64,000 bases of DNA from an uncultured Paracoccaceae bacterium (GTDB lineage Bacteria; Pseudomonadota; Alphaproteobacteria; Rhodobacterales; Rhodobacteraceae), in NCBI GenBank assembly GCA_947498985.1, contig CANMMF010000004.1, forward strand, positions 124,001 to 188,000, read 5' to 3'. Below the pieces are notes generated by a model. That model was not told the origin of the DNA. It searched no databases and was given only the letters and a program-made list of their open reading frames with translations. Position 1 is the stretch's first letter, and each line of letters begins with the position of its first letter. Positions 18,792-28,458 of the stretch are shown here, piece by piece. A program made the translations under genes and the position numbers.

Positions 18792-19076
18792 ATGCAGGAT
18801 ATTCTCGGAATGGTTCAGCAGCTGCGCCGCCCCCGTCTTCTGGTGCGCGCCGCCCGGATCGGCGCGCAGGAATACCGGCGCGATCCGCATCTGATGCGGG
18901 TGCTGGGCCAGACCGCGCTGCCGCGCCCCGGCTCGGCCATGATGAAGCTCATGGATCTGGAGGCCGCGCTGAACGAAAGCCGCTGTTCGGACGATGCCAG
19001 CTATTCGATCAGCCGCCATGTCGAAGTGCTGGCGGCGATGATGGGCGAGGCCCGGCTGCTGCGCGCGGCGCATTGA
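18792..19076 (+). CDS. DUF6477 family protein
   Basis: 94-residue, mostly helical, basic N-terminus (LRRPRLLVRAARIGAQEYRR), with no signal or membrane segment. I recognise the conserved pattern of the DUF6477 family, which commonly sits beside DUF6456 genes in Rhodobacteraceae. ATG at 18792 has AAGGAT nine bases upstream. The 282-base divergent region before it may hold promoters for both genes, and a TTAAC at 18646-18650 is noted, but no full site could be assigned. Confidence 0.8.
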   Translation: MQDILGMVQQLRRPRLLVRAARIGAQEYRRDPHLMRVLGQTALPRPGSAMMKLMDLEAALNESRCSDDASYSISRHVEVLAAMMGEARLLRAAH

Positions 19077-19179
19077 TCCAGGCGGGCGGGCCGTCCGGGG
19101 CGGCCACGTCGCGCGCGAGGGCCGCAACGCGCGGCGGCGGTGCGGCGCGCCCGCCGCCTCAACCAAGCCTTGGCCGGGC

Positions 19180-19809
19180 TCACACCGGCAGGTCCAGCCC
19201 TCTGAAGGCCGGAAAATCCGCGTAGCGCGCCGCCCGGTGCGCCGCGGTGTCCGGCGGCTCGGCGCCCGCCTTCAGCAACCGGCCTTTCGGCGCGATATAG
19301 CTGTCGATCCGCCGCTGCGGCGCTGGCCGCCAGGTCAGGTTGAAGGCGCAGAGCCTGGGAAAAAACCAGATCTCCGAATAATCCAGATGATCGTGCAGCC
19401 ACCAGGCCAGATCGCGCCAGTCCCGCCCGGCCGCATAACGATCCGCAAACCACGGGATCACAATCGAGGCGCCGGCGACCGGCACCTCCGGCAGATCCCA
19501 GATGTGGCACTCCAGCGGATAATCGTTGCGCGCGCAGTTGAGCTTGTGCCGGTTGCCATAGGCGTTGAGCCGCGCCGAGCGGTAGCCCGAGCGCACGAAG
19601 ATCCGACCGAAGGTCTCTTCCAGCGGGTCGAGCAGCGTCTGCGCGAAGGCCTGCCCCCGCGCGATGGCCAGATCCGGATCGTCGGGGATGTTCTGGATCT
19701 CGTGAAAATTGCCGATCTCCGAGCAGAGAAACTCGCGCATCCAGAAATACCGGCTGAGCCGCACCCGGCCCAGCGTCTCGAGGCTCCACATCGAGCGCGG
19801 GCGCCTCAT
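19180..19809 (-). CDS. Conserved hypothetical protein, M15 peptidase-like
   Basis: 209 residues. The segments FVRSGYRSARLNAYG, CHIWDLP, LHDHLDYSEIWFFP and PRLCAFNLTW resemble, in order, the substrate loop and the spaced His/Asp/Glu/His positions of M15 (D-Ala-D-Ala carboxypeptidase) proteins. The metal triad is not exact, so it may be a non-catalytic relative. No signal peptide. Start at 19809 shares a base with the stop of the VOC gene upstream (TGATG), so the pair is coupled. Confidence 0.6.
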   Translation of the reverse strand: MRRPRSMWSLETLGRVRLSRYFWMREFLCSEIGNFHEIQNIPDDPDLAIARGQAFAQTLLDPLEETFGRIFVRSGYRSARLNAYGNRHKLNCARNDYPLECHIWDLPEVPVAGASIVIPWFADRYAAGRDWRDLAWWLHDHLDYSEIWFFPRLCAFNLTWRPAPQRRIDSYIAPKGRLLKAGAEPPDTAAHRAARYADFPAFRGLDLPV

Positions 19810-20192
19810 CACCAATCGGGGGCGGTGGTCTGCGGCTGGTAGCTGCCAAAGCTCCATTCATGCCCTTCAGGGTCGCGCACCCGGCAGCGCCGCGTGCCCC
19901 ATTCGGTGTCTTCGGGCGGATAGAGAACCTCCGCCCCGGCGTCGCGGGCGCGCGCGAAATGCGCATCCACATCCGACACCACCAGGTAAAGCCCGGGAGA
20001 GCCTTTCGGCAGCTCCGCGGTGCCCAGCATGATCACGCCATTGCCGTGGCGCAGTTCGGCATGTTGCAGCGTGCCTTCGGTATCGTCATAGGACTGGACC
20101 ACCTCCAGCCCGAAAGCGCGGGTCAGGAAATCGATCGCGGCTCTGCCGTCACGGTAACTCAGGTAAGGCACGATGCTGGGCCGGTCGGTCAT
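19809..20192 (-). CDS. VOC family protein (glyoxalase/bleomycin-resistance fold)
   Basis: 127-residue single-module VOC protein: PYLSYRDGRAAIDFLTRAFG at the start, a central ELRHGNGVIMLGTAEL strand pair, and the ending DTEWGTRRCRVRDPEGHEWSF. It resembles the PhnB-like branch whose substrates vary. ATG at 20192 is preferred because GAGGGAG precedes it. It overlaps the downstream M15-like gene. Confidence 0.85.
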   Translation of the reverse strand: MTDRPSIVPYLSYRDGRAAIDFLTRAFGLEVVQSYDDTEGTLQHAELRHGNGVIMLGTAELPKGSPGLYLVVSDVDAHFARARDAGAEVLYPPEDTEWGTRRCRVRDPEGHEWSFGSYQPQTTAPDW

Positions 20193-20303
20193 GGCGGTCT
20201 CCCTCGTCAAAGGCGTGCCCCAGCTAACGACGCGGGCCGATGCCGATCAAGACTTACCTGCCGCAGCATCGCCCGGTCGCGGTCTTGCGCTCAACCTCAT
20301 CGC

Positions 20304-20759
20304 TCAACCTTGTTGCTTGTCGCCGTAACCCTGCCAGCGGAACGCGCCATCCTCGGCGCGCGAAGGCGAAAACGGGTTCAGGGCAAAGTCCCGGACATGG
20401 CCTTCGGGATCGGCGACCCAGGCGATGTAACCCCCCAGACCACCTGATGCGGCGGTTTGATCAGCCGGGCGCCCGCCGCCACCGCCTGCCTGGTCAGGGC
20501 GTCAACGGCATCGCGGCTTTGCACATGATGCGAGGCGTCGCCGCCCCGGTGCTGAGCCGCTCCGGATCGCGGCCCATGTCCTTCGCCAGCGCCTCCAGCG
20601 GGTAAAGCCCCAGCGCCTGACCGATCAGGTCAAACACGACAATCCCCTCCGGCGCATCGACCCGGGCCCGGCCCATCTGCTTGAAAACGCCGTCGCGGCG
20701 TCGATATCGCGGCAGCCCAGCGTGATCAGGCTGACCCTTTGCTGCATCTCATCGCTCAT
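20304..20759 (-). pseudogene. VOC family protein broken by three single-base deletions
   Basis: Read from ATG 20759, the protein begins with VSLITLGCRDIDAATAF and then loses frame in a T-run. The second frame (20676 to about 20570) reads FKQMGRARVDAPEGIVVFDL and LGLYPLEALAKDMGRDPE. A third frame reads ASHHVQSRDAVDALTRQA and RLIKPPHQVVWGG. A fourth, back in the first frame, reads YIAWVADPEGHVRDFALNPF and stops at 20304. Each junction fits loss of one base in a T or G run, and three losses restore the original frame. The start overlaps the upstream hydrolase stop (ATGA), so it was once a normal coupled gene. Sequencing error is the alternative. Confidence 0.85.
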
Positions 20760-21490
20760 GACACCGCCTCGATGGCGGCTTCGATGGCGCTGAGGCAGGC
20801 CGGGTCCGAGAACCGGTGATCGGCCCCCTTGACCAGCGTCAGCCGCAGGTCGTCCGCCTCGATCCGGTCGAGCAGCGCCAGCGCCACCGAGCGTTCGACC
20901 GCCTCATCCTCGGTCCCCTGCAAGAGCCGCACCGGCCAGGTCATCGGCAGAGGCGCGCGCAGAACCAGGTTGCGCCGCCCGTCTTCGATCAGCTTGCGGG
21001 TGACCACATAGGGATCCTCATAAGCCGAAGGCAGCTCGATCCCGCCCTCCTCCATCACGCGGCGCCGCTGGCCGTCGGAGAACCCGGCCCAGAACCCGTC
21101 TTCGGTGAAATCCGGCGCTGCGGCGATGCCGACGAAGCCCGCGAGATCCAGCCGCTGACTCAGCAGGCAGGCGATCCAGCCCCCCATCGACGAGCCCACC
21201 AGCACCATCGGGCCCTCTGTCGCGGCGCGAATCACCGCCTCCGCATCCGCAGCCCAATCGCCGATGCAGCCGTCTTCAAAGACCCCGCCCGACGCGCCGT
21301 GACCGGCATAGTCGAGCCGAAGGAATGCCCGTCCCCGCGCCACCGCCCAGGCTTCCAGATGCACCGCCTTGGTGCCCTCCATGTCCGACCGGTAGCCTGA
21401 CAGAAAGACCACACACGGCCCCGCGCCGGGGGTGAAGACATAGGCCAGCCGATCCCCGCGCGGGCCGGAAATATACGAAAGTTCCGCCAC
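20756..21490 (-). CDS. Alpha/beta hydrolase
   Basis: 244 residues from GTG 21490, which has a perfect AGGAGG six bases upstream. The fold is recognisable: oxyanion region VVFLSGYRSDMEGTK, LDYAGHGASGG, nucleophile elbow GSSMGG with S101, acid in GTEDEAV and histidine in GADHRFSD. It resembles the palmitoyl-thioesterase/ABHD10-like hydrolases of alphaproteobacteria, but the substrate is unknown. No signal peptide. It is the first gene of a coupled pair with the broken VOC gene. Confidence 0.88.
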   Translation of the reverse strand: MAELSYISGPRGDRLAYVFTPGAGPCVVFLSGYRSDMEGTKAVHLEAWAVARGRAFLRLDYAGHGASGGVFEDGCIGDWAADAEAVIRAATEGPMVLVGSSMGGWIACLLSQRLDLAGFVGIAAAPDFTEDGFWAGFSDGQRRRVMEEGGIELPSAYEDPYVVTRKLIEDGRRNLVLRAPLPMTWPVRLLQGTEDEAVERSVALALLDRIEADDLRLTLVKGADHRFSDPACLSAIEAAIEAVS

Positions 21491-21675
21491 TTGGCACCTC
21501 CTTTTCATACGGCCAGCATAGGAGATTTCGCGCGACCTCCAAGGCCTGAGCGTGGCGCGCTTCATCTTGCCGTAAACTGCGCGGGAGGCGCGGGCGGGCC
21601 CGCGACGGGGGCAGCGTCCCCACACTTCGGCGCCGTCCTCAGAGACCTGTCTTCGCACCTCATTACGTTACCATA

Positions 21676-21711
21676 TTGTCACGTGACTACTTAATCACCT
21701 ATACTGACCCC
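21676..21711 (+). promoter_or_regulatory. Promoter with palindromic operator, ArsR-SRPBCC gene
   Basis: TTGTCA (21676-21681) and TATACT (21700-21705) are spaced 18 bases. The palindrome GTCACGTGAC (21679-21688) overlaps the -35 and spacer. The expected start site is about six to seven bases after the -10 box, at or next to the ATG at 21712, so the transcript would be leaderless; indeed no ribosome site is present. Autoregulation by the ArsR domain is an inference. Confidence 0.6.
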
Positions 21712-22458
21712 ATGGACGCGATCTTCAAGGCCCTCAATGACCCCGCCCGCCGCGCGCTTCTCGACAGTCTGCGCGAGACGGACGGACAGACCCTGACCCA
21801 ACTGGAAGAGCAGCTCGATATGACCCGGTTCGGTGTGATGAAACATCTCAGGGTCCTCGAAGACGCCCGGCTCGTCACCACCCGTAAGGTGGGACGGTTC
21901 AAGCACCACTACCTCAACCCCCTGCCCCTGCAGGACATGACCGACCGCTGGGTGCGCCCTTTTCTGCAAGGCCAGGTCCGCGCGCTCAGCAGCCTCAAAC
22001 ACCGACTGGAGACTTCGATGAAACCCGATCTCGTGATGTCCACCCTGATCAATTGCAGCCATGACGCGCTTTGGGACGCGCTCACCAAGGGCGAGCTGAT
22101 CGGCGCCTATCATTTTGCCTGTGCCTCGGTGACCGGCGATTATGCAAAACCCGGCGACCGGGTGGAGTACAACTTTGACGCGGGCGGCGTGATGCTGTCG
22201 AACCGGGTGATCTCGATCGAGCCCAAGACCCGGATCGAGATGGATTTCCACCCGTCCTGGGGTGGCGACGAGACACCGTCGCGCTGCATCTACATCGTGG
22301 AGCCGCAGCAATCGGGCATGAAACTGACCGTCGAGCATTACGGCATCCCCGAGAGCCAGACCGGTTTCAACGATGGCTGGATGCGCTTTCTGGCGGGTCT
22401 CAAGACCTATATGGAGACCGGCAAGTCGCATCGCTTTCACACGGAGCCGGCGCAGTGA
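21712..22458 (+). CDS. ArsR-type regulator fused to an SRPBCC (AHSA1) domain
   Basis: 248 residues. The first 95 form an ArsR winged helix (FKALNDPARRALLDSLRE, then MTRFGVMKHLRVLEDARLV). From about residue 100 an AHSA1/START-like ligand-binding domain follows (INCSHDALWDALTKGELI, VISIEPKTRIEMDFHPSW, HYGIPESQTGFNDGWMRFLAGL). In this architecture the second domain probably senses a small hydrophobic ligand. The gene is coupled to the MAPEG gene (GTGA overlap), which may be its target. Confidence 0.88.
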   Translation: MDAIFKALNDPARRALLDSLRETDGQTLTQLEEQLDMTRFGVMKHLRVLEDARLVTTRKVGRFKHHYLNPLPLQDMTDRWVRPFLQGQVRALSSLKHRLETSMKPDLVMSTLINCSHDALWDALTKGELIGAYHFACASVTGDYAKPGDRVEYNFDAGGVMLSNRVISIEPKTRIEMDFHPSWGGDETPSRCIYIVEPQQSGMKLTVEHYGIPESQTGFNDGWMRFLAGLKTYMETGKSHRFHTEPAQ

Positions 22459-22853
22459 CGACAGAGCTGACGGTCCTCACGCTCACCGCCCTGCTCGCCG
22501 CGTCGCTCTGGGTGCCATATATTGTCGGGGTGAACAGCACACCGGTACCGACGCTGGCCGAAAACCGGCCGCATGATCCGGGCACGCTCACGCCCTGGGT
22601 GCACCGCGCCTTTCGCGCCCATCTCAACCTGCTGGAGCAGTTCCTGCCCTTCGCCGTGGTGGTGATCGTGGCGCATCTGGCGGAGGTGTCGAACGCGGTC
22701 ACCGTCTGGGCCAGCGTGATCTTCCTGGCGCTGCGGCTGGTCCATGCGGTCTGGATGATTTCAGGCCTGCCGGTTCTGCCCGTCCGCCCGCTCATTTTCA
22801 CCGGCGGCTGGCTCTCGATCCTGACCATCGGCTGCGCGGTGCTCTGGGCCTGA
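22455..22853 (+). CDS. MAPEG family membrane protein
   Basis: 132 residues, four hydrophobic helices, with the family signature RPHDPGTLTPWVHRAFRAHL after the first helix (an RANRxHxN-like motif adapted as FRAHLNLLEQF). MAPEG proteins include glutathione-dependent detoxifying enzymes. The GTG start lies inside the stop of the ArsR-SRPBCC gene, suggesting regulator and enzyme are made together. Confidence 0.88.
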   Translation: MTTELTVLTLTALLAASLWVPYIVGVNSTPVPTLAENRPHDPGTLTPWVHRAFRAHLNLLEQFLPFAVVVIVAHLAEVSNAVTVWASVIFLALRLVHAVWMISGLPVLPVRPLIFTGGWLSILTIGCAVLWA

Positions 22854-22857
22854 CATG

Positions 22858-22894
22858 AAAAACCACGGGTCGCCGGTCACACCGGCGGCCCGTG
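22858..22894 (-). terminator. Intrinsic terminator of the minus-strand MFS gene
   Basis: On the minus strand a 13-bp stem (22894-22882 with 22876-22864, one G-U pair) with a 5-base loop is followed by GGTTTTTC. It sits just behind the MFS gene at 22947 and also lies between the two convergent genes. Confidence 0.8.
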
Positions 22895-22946
22895 CCGGTC
22901 TGCGCTCAGAGCCCCGGATGCAGGCCTTCCCGCAGAAAGGTCAGGG

Positions 22947-24200
22947 TCAGCCGGTCTCGACCTCGTCAAGCCGCAGCGCCAGCAATCCGCCCAGCCCCGA
23001 AAGCACCGCAAACCCCGCCAGTGCCGCGACCGGCCCGGCCATCGCCAGCGCGCCGCCGATGGCGCCGGTGACCAGCAGCAACACACCGATGGCGGTGTTG
23101 GCCAGCGCGGCATATTGCGCGCGCGAGGCTTCCGGCGCCATATCGACCAGATAGACCGACCGCGCCGCGCGCACGCCCTGATAGGAGAGCATGAAGAAAA
23201 ACAGGATCACCGGCACCACCCAGACCCGCGCCGACCAGCCGGAAAGCTCGGCCAGCACCGCCAGCCCGGCAAAGCCCGCTCCCAGCAGGCCCGCGCCAAA
23301 GAGCACCTTGCGCGACGAGCGGTCCGAAAGCCGCCCCCAGACATAAGAGCCCGCAAAGGCCGCCGCGGCGGAGGCCAGAACCAGCGCGCCCAGCCCCTGA
23401 AGCGCCGACTGCCCGCCGCCCAGCAATACGAAATAGGGCGGCGCCAGCGCGGTCACCGTCAGCAATCCGCGCACGGCGATAAACAGGCGGAACTGGGCGT
23501 CCTCGCGCAACGGGCCCAGATCGATAACCGCGCGCTCCTGCGGATCCGAGGCCTGTTCCTCCAGCGTCGAGAAGATCAGCGCGGCCACGCCCCAGAGCGC
23601 CGCCGCCAGCCCGATCGCCACCACCACCGGTGTCATCTCGCGCATGAGACCCGACATCAGCAGCAGCGCAAAGACCAGGACCGCCAGCGAGGCGACAGAG
23701 CCCGCGGTGCCGGTGACCGCCCCGCGCCGGGTCTTGGCGACGGTCTTGCCGAGAATGTCCTTGTAGCTCACCGACGCCGCGGCCCGGCTCAGCGCCAGCA
23801 CCGCCAGCGCCGCGCAAAGCGCCATCCCGGCCGCGGCACCCTGCAGGCTCACCGCGATGAGCACGATGGCCAGAGCGGCCAGCCCCTGCCCGACGGAGCC
23901 CGCGATCCAGGCCCATTTGCGATGCCGCATCTGCTCGACGCGCCCGGCCAGGAAAATCTGCGGCAAGAGCGCTCCCGCCTCGCGGATCGGCACCAGCAGG
24001 CCGATGATGGCCGCAGGCGCCCCGAGCGCGCCCGCAAGCCAGCTCAGCACCAGCTTGGGATCGATCAGCCCGTCGGCCACCTTGGTCATCGTCAGCGACA
24101 GCACGTGGCGCACCCCGTTGCGCGCCTCGCGCGGGCGGACATCGTCTTCGGCCCCGGTCAGGGTCTCGTAAAGCGCGGTTTGCGCAGGCGTCTCGGTCAT
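22947..24200 (-). CDS. MFS transporter (12-helix type)
   Basis: 417 residues with about twelve hydrophobic helices. Helices begin near residue 45 (LSWLAGALGAPAAIIGLLVP) and the central loop after helix six carries an acidic stretch EEQASDPQERAVIDLGPLRED. The repeated loop motif is GRLSDRSSRKVLFGAG. The substrate cannot be predicted. ATG at 24200 is chosen because the upstream frame is the shadow of the divergent transporter. Its start is 71 bases from the divergent MFS gene. Confidence 0.87.
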   Translation of the reverse strand: MTETPAQTALYETLTGAEDDVRPREARNGVRHVLSLTMTKVADGLIDPKLVLSWLAGALGAPAAIIGLLVPIREAGALLPQIFLAGRVEQMRHRKWAWIAGSVGQGLAALAIVLIAVSLQGAAAGMALCAALAVLALSRAAASVSYKDILGKTVAKTRRGAVTGTAGSVASLAVLVFALLLMSGLMREMTPVVVAIGLAAALWGVAALIFSTLEEQASDPQERAVIDLGPLREDAQFRLFIAVRGLLTVTALAPPYFVLLGGGQSALQGLGALVLASAAAAFAGSYVWGRLSDRSSRKVLFGAGLLGAGFAGLAVLAELSGWSARVWVVPVILFFFMLSYQGVRAARSVYLVDMAPEASRAQYAALANTAIGVLLLVTGAIGGALAMAGPVAALAGFAVLSGLGGLLALRLDEVETG

Positions 24201-24271
24201 GTGGCTTCGCTCTGGAAATCTGCCGCCAGCGCTGTAGCGTGGCGGATGTCTGAGCAGAAAGAACCCGCGCC

Positions 24272-25534
24272 ATGACCAAAGAGTTCCCGGCCCATGTGGT
24301 GCCGCCTTCCGCCCCGCCTCCCGTGCCGCCGGATGCGCCCGCACCGCGCGACATCACCGCGGCGATCGTCGCCGGCTGCATCGTGGGCTTCGTGAGCTTC
24401 GGCTTTGCCGCCAGCTTCGGCGTGTTCCTGCGCCCGATGTCCGAGGATCTGGGCTGGGCGCGCGAGGTGTTCTCGCTGTCGCTGGCGGTGCAGGCGCTCT
24501 GCTGGGGGATCACGCAGCCCTTTGCGGGCATGTGCGCCGACCGCTTCGGCTCCGCCCGGGTGCTGGCGTTCGGCGCGGTCGTCTCGGCGCTGGGCATGGC
24601 GCTGCGCGGGTTGGTGGTCGATCCGACAATCTTTGTGGCCTCGGGCGTGATCGTCGGGATCGGCACCGGGACATGTTCGTTTCAGGTCGTCACTGTGGCG
24701 CTCGGCAAGGTGGTGCGACCGGAACGGCGCAGTTTCATCCTCGGGCTGGGCACGGCCAGCGCCTCGGCGGGCATGTTCACCGCCGCCCCGCTCTCTGCCT
24801 GGCTGCTGGGGGTGATCGGCTGGCAGGCCTCGATCCTGGTGATCGCGGCGAGTTTCCTGATGATCCTGCCGGTGCTCTTTCTTATCGCCCGCGTCTCGCG
24901 GCCCACTGCCGGGTCCGGACCGGGCGACGGGTTCGGCCATGCCATCCGCACGGCGTTTTCCGACCGCGCTTATGTGCTGCTGTTTCTGGGCTTTTTTGTC
25001 TGCGGCTTTCACGTCTCGTTCATCCAGACCCACCTGCCCGCCTTCATCGCCGACCAGGGCCTCTTGCCGATCATCGGCGCGTGGTCATTGGCGCTGATCG
25101 GGCTTTTCAATATCGCGGGCAGCTTTGCCTCGGGCTGGTCGGGGCAGATCTTTTCCAAGAAAAAGGTCCTGTCGGGCATCTATCTGGTACGCGCCATCGT
25201 GATCGCGGTCTTCGTTCTGGTGCCGGTCTCGGTGCCAGGCGTGCTGCTCTTTTCGGTCGCCATGGGGCTGCTCTGGCTTTCGACCGTGCCTTTGACCATG
25301 GCGCTGGTGGCGCAGACGCAGGGCATCCGCTTCCTGTCGACGCTGGTGGGGGTGGTGTTTCTCAGCCACCAGATCGGTGCCTTTATCGGCGCCTGGCTCG
25401 GCGGGCGGATCTATGACGCCACCGGCGGCTACGAGGTCATGTGGTGGGCGGCCATCGCGCTGGGCCTGCTCGCCACGCTGCTGCATCTGCCGATCCGCGA
25501 AACCCCCGGCCCGCTGGCCAAGGCCGAAGCCTGA
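24272..25534 (+). CDS. MFS transporter, oxalate/formate or monocarboxylate-like
   Basis: 420 residues. After a Pro-rich cytoplasmic N-terminus there are twelve helices with the motif [20 protein letters not shown] between helices two and three. [23 protein letters not shown] fits the OFA/monocarboxylate branch of MFS. The central loop ([17 protein letters not shown]) is short. Substrate unknown. It diverges from a second MFS gene, a pattern sometimes seen for unrelated exporters, so no functional link is claimed. Confidence 0.87.
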   Translation: MTKEFPAHVVPPSAPPPVPPDAPAPRDITAAIVAGCIVGFVSFGFAASFGVFLRPMSEDLGWAREVFSLSLAVQALCWGITQPFAGMCADRFGSARVLAFGAVVSALGMALRGLVVDPTIFVASGVIVGIGTGTCSFQVVTVALGKVVRPERRSFILGLGTASASAGMFTAAPLSAWLLGVIGWQASILVIAASFLMILPVLFLIARVSRPTAGSGPGDGFGHAIRTAFSDRAYVLLFLGFFVCGFHVSFIQTHLPAFIADQGLLPIIGAWSLALIGLFNIAGSFASGWSGQIFSKKKVLSGIYLVRAIVIAVFVLVPVSVPGVLLFSVAMGLLWLSTVPLTMALVAQTQGIRFLSTLVGVVFLSHQIGAFIGAWLGGRIYDATGGYEVMWWAAIALGLLATLLHLPIRETPGPLAKAEA

Positions 25535-25686
25535 CAACCCGCGCGCTTTGCGCATCACTCCCACCGCCGCCACCCGGCACCATGCCCGCGCCGCTTGACA
25601 GCCAGAGCGCCGCCCGTCAGAACGCGCCCACACATAACCCGCAACCGGGCGTTCCGTGGGCGCCAAACCGACGAGGAGCATGGCCG

Positions 25687-27639
25687 ATGAGCCAGATTTC
25701 CCTGACCTTTCCCGATGGCAACGCGCGATCCTACGACAAGGGTGTGACCCCTGCCGATGTCGCCGCCTCGATCTCGAAATCGCTCTCCAAGAAGGCCATC
25801 TCGGCGCAGGTCGACGGGGCGCACTGGGATCTGCAATGGCCCATCGGGGCGGATGCGCAGATCGCCATCAACACCATGGCCGACGAGGCCCCGGCGCTGG
25901 AACTGGTGCGCCACGATCTGGCCCATATCATGGCCCGCGCGGTGCAGGAGATCTGGCCCGACGTGAAGGTCACCATCGGCCCGGTGATCGCCAATGGCTG
26001 GTATTACGATTTCGACCGCGCGGAGCCTTTCACCCCCGAAGATCTCGGCGCCATCGAGAAGAAGATGAAAGAGATCATCAACAAGCGCGATCCCGTCCGC
26101 ACCGAGGTCTGGGACCGCGACGTGGCGGTGAAATACTATGAAGAGCGCAACGAGCCCTACAAGGTCGAGCTGATCGACAGCATTCCGGGCGACGAGCCGC
26201 TGCGCATGTACTGGCATGGCGACTGGCAGGATCTCTGCCGCGGCCCGCATCTGCAACATACCGGGCAGGTGCCCGGCGACGCGTTCAAGCTGATGAGCGT
26301 GGCGGGCGCCTATTGGCGCGGCGATTCGGACCGCGCCATGCTGCAGCGCATCTACGGCGTGGCCTTCCGCAACCGCGACGATCTGAAAAAGCACCTGCAT
26401 ATGCTCGAAGAGGCCGCCAAGCGCGATCACCGCAAGCTGGGCCGCGAAATGGACCTCTACCACATGCAGGAAGAGGCGCCGGGCCAGGTCTTCTGGCATC
26501 CCAATGGCTGGACGATCTATACCGAGCTGCAGGATTACATGCGCCGCCGCCAGCGCCGCGGCGGCTATGTGGAGGTCAACACCCCGCAGGTCGTCGACCG
26601 CAAGCTCTGGGAAGCGTCGGGCCACTGGGAAAAGTACCAGGACCACATGTTCATCGTCGAAGTGGACGAGGAACACGCCCGCGAAAAGGCGGTGAACGCG
26701 CTCAAACCGATGAATTGTCCCTGTCACGTGCAAATCTTTAACCAGGGGTTAAAGTCTTACCGCGATCTTCCCTTGCGTATGGCCGAGTTCGGGTCGTGCA
26801 ACAGGTATGAGCCTTCCGGTGCCCTGCACGGCATCATGCGCGTCCGCGGATTTACCCAGGACGATGGCCATATTTTCTGCAGAGAGGATCAGATCGAAGA
26901 TGAAACAAAACGCTTTATCGACTTCCTTGCCGACATCTATCGCGACCTCGGTTTCGAGCGCTTCAAAGTCAAGTTCTCGGACCGGCCAGAGCTGCGCTCC
27001 GGCTCGGACGAGGTCTGGGACAAGGCCGAAGAGGCCCTCAAAAGCGCCACGGTTGCCGCAGGTAGCGAGTTCGAGCTGAACCCCGGCGAAGGCGCGTTTT
27101 ACGGCCCCAAGCTGGAATTTGTGCTGACCGACGCAATCGGGCGGGACTGGCAATGCGGCACGCTGCAGGCCGATTTCGTGCTGCCCGAGCGGCTCGATGC
27201 GACCTATATCGGCTCGGACGGTGCCAAACACCGCCCGGTCATGCTGCACCGCGCCACTTTGGGTTCGTTCGAGCGCTTCATCGGCATCCTGATCGAGGAA
27301 CATGCCGGCAAGCTGCCGTTCTGGATCGCACCGCGTCAGGTGGTGGTCGCCTCGATCACGTCGGAGGCCGATGATTACGTGACAGAGGTCGTCGCCACCC
27401 TGCGCGGCGCGGGCGTGCGGGCGGAGGCGGATATCCGCAACGAAAAGATCAACTTCAAGGTCCGCGAGCATTCCGTCGGCAAGGTGCCGGTGATCCTCGC
27501 CGTCGGGCATCGCGAGGTCGAGGAGCAGACCGTGACCCTGCGCCGCCTGGGCGAAAAGCAGACAAGGGTGGCCGCGCTGTCGGAGGTGGTCGAGACGCTG
27601 GCCCGCGACGCCACGCCGCCCGACCTGCGCCCGGCGTGA
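25687..27639 (+). CDS. thrS: Threonyl-tRNA synthetase
   Basis: Class II synthetase of 650 residues. TGS domain at 1-60 ([21 protein letters not shown]), editing domain with [11 protein letters not shown] near 80 and the conserved CRGPHL near 183, catalytic core with zinc cysteine C344 in MNCPCH, motif 2 [15 protein letters not shown], and the C-terminal anticodon-binding domain. ATG at 25687 has GAGGAG ten bases upstream. The stretch 26730-26945 within the catalytic core uses codons such as TTA, AGG, AGA, ACA and TCT that are otherwise scarce in this gene, suggesting a mosaic allele. The stop overlaps the next gene (GTGA). Confidence 0.97.
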   Translation: MSQISLTFPDGNARSYDKGVTPADVAASISKSLSKKAISAQVDGAHWDLQWPIGADAQIAINTMADEAPALELVRHDLAHIMARAVQEIWPDVKVTIGPVIANGWYYDFDRAEPFTPEDLGAIEKKMKEIINKRDPVRTEVWDRDVAVKYYEERNEPYKVELIDSIPGDEPLRMYWHGDWQDLCRGPHLQHTGQVPGDAFKLMSVAGAYWRGDSDRAMLQRIYGVAFRNRDDLKKHLHMLEEAAKRDHRKLGREMDLYHMQEEAPGQVFWHPNGWTIYTELQDYMRRRQRRGGYVEVNTPQVVDRKLWEASGHWEKYQDHMFIVEVDEEHAREKAVNALKPMNCPCHVQIFNQGLKSYRDLPLRMAEFGSCNRYEPSGALHGIMRVRGFTQDDGHIFCREDQIEDETKRFIDFLADIYRDLGFERFKVKFSDRPELRSGSDEVWDKAEEALKSATVAAGSEFELNPGEGAFYGPKLEFVLTDAIGRDWQCGTLQADFVLPERLDATYIGSDGAKHRPVMLHRATLGSFERFIGILIEEHAGKLPFWIAPRQVVVASITSEADDYVTEVVATLRGAGVRAEADIRNEKINFKVREHSVGKVPVILAVGHREVEEQTVTLRRLGEKQTRVAALSEVVETLARDATPPDLRPA

Positions 27640-28163
27640 TCCCCAAGGATGCGACCGGCCTGCTGCAGGCCGAGCGCAACCTGCGGTTCCACGATCTGCG
27701 CGCCGGAGCGGAGCCGGGCAGCGTGACACTCTGGGTCGACGGGGCGGAGGTGCTGGACAGCACCACCCCCGCCGGGACCGGCAATGACGACATCGACCGC
27801 ATCCTGGGCCCGGTGCACCCGGTCGAGGTGGTGCCGGGCAGCCTGCGCTACACGGTGCGGTTCCATCGCTGCGTGCTCTATGCCTGGCGCGACGACGCCT
27901 ATGCGCTGCCCGAACACGATGAGGATTTCTCCAGAAGGCTGCGCCTTTACGAACGCTCGGCCTTTCTCGACTTCGCGGCGCGCGCGACCTTTGCCGCGGA
28001 CGCGCTGACAGAACCGTTGCAGCATTTTGCGCTGGTGACGCTCGACGCCGTGCTCGACGTGCTCTGCCCCGACCCGCCGCGGATCACCGCGATTGCGCTG
28101 GAGCCGGACGATCCCGGGCCCGCGCCGAAGCGGCCGCGTGAAACAGGCGGGCCGGATCGGTAA
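27636..28163 (+). CDS. Conserved hypothetical protein coupled to thrS
   Basis: 175-residue soluble protein without signal peptide or recognised domain. A central segment is rich in aromatic and charged residues ([20 protein letters not shown], then [16 protein letters not shown]). The C-terminus is Pro/Arg-rich. The GTG start overlaps the thrS stop, so it is translated with the synthetase. No function is assigned. Confidence 0.75.
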   Translation: MIPKDATGLLQAERNLRFHDLRAGAEPGSVTLWVDGAEVLDSTTPAGTGNDDIDRILGPVHPVEVVPGSLRYTVRFHRCVLYAWRDDAYALPEHDEDFSRRLRLYERSAFLDFAARATFAADALTEPLQHFALVTLDAVLDVLCPDPPRITAIALEPDDPGPAPKRPRETGGPDR

Positions 28164-28261
28164 CAATTCTCGCGCGCCGCCATCCGACCGCGCTTGCGAG
28201 CCCCGAAACCTGTAACATTTGGCGCTTTCGGCGTGACCCCAACCCGGCCAAATGTTTCGGT

Positions 28262-28312
28262 GCATTCCATCATCCCTTTGATTTATATATACTTTACCCT
28301 CTTCTTTACCTC
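28262..28312 (+). promoter_or_regulatory. AT-rich candidate promoter region upstream of bufA1
   Basis: A strongly AT-rich patch includes TATATATACTTTA, with TATACT at 28288-28293, in an otherwise GC-rich 295-base intergenic region. No good -35 hexamer stands 16-18 bases upstream. In other bacteria buf operons are often ECF-sigma controlled, so a non-standard promoter is possible. The rest of the region 28164-28458 shows nothing else. Confidence 0.3.
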
Positions 28313-28458
28313 ACACAGCTCGCACAGGCGGTGACGGGTCCGTGATGCACGGGCGCGTGAATAGATCCCCGGGCCGCGATGCGTCAATCTGTCTTCACCG
28401 AGGCACACAGCCCCGGACCGGTTTCAAAAAACTGCAAGTCAACTCGAAAGGAAGTCCA

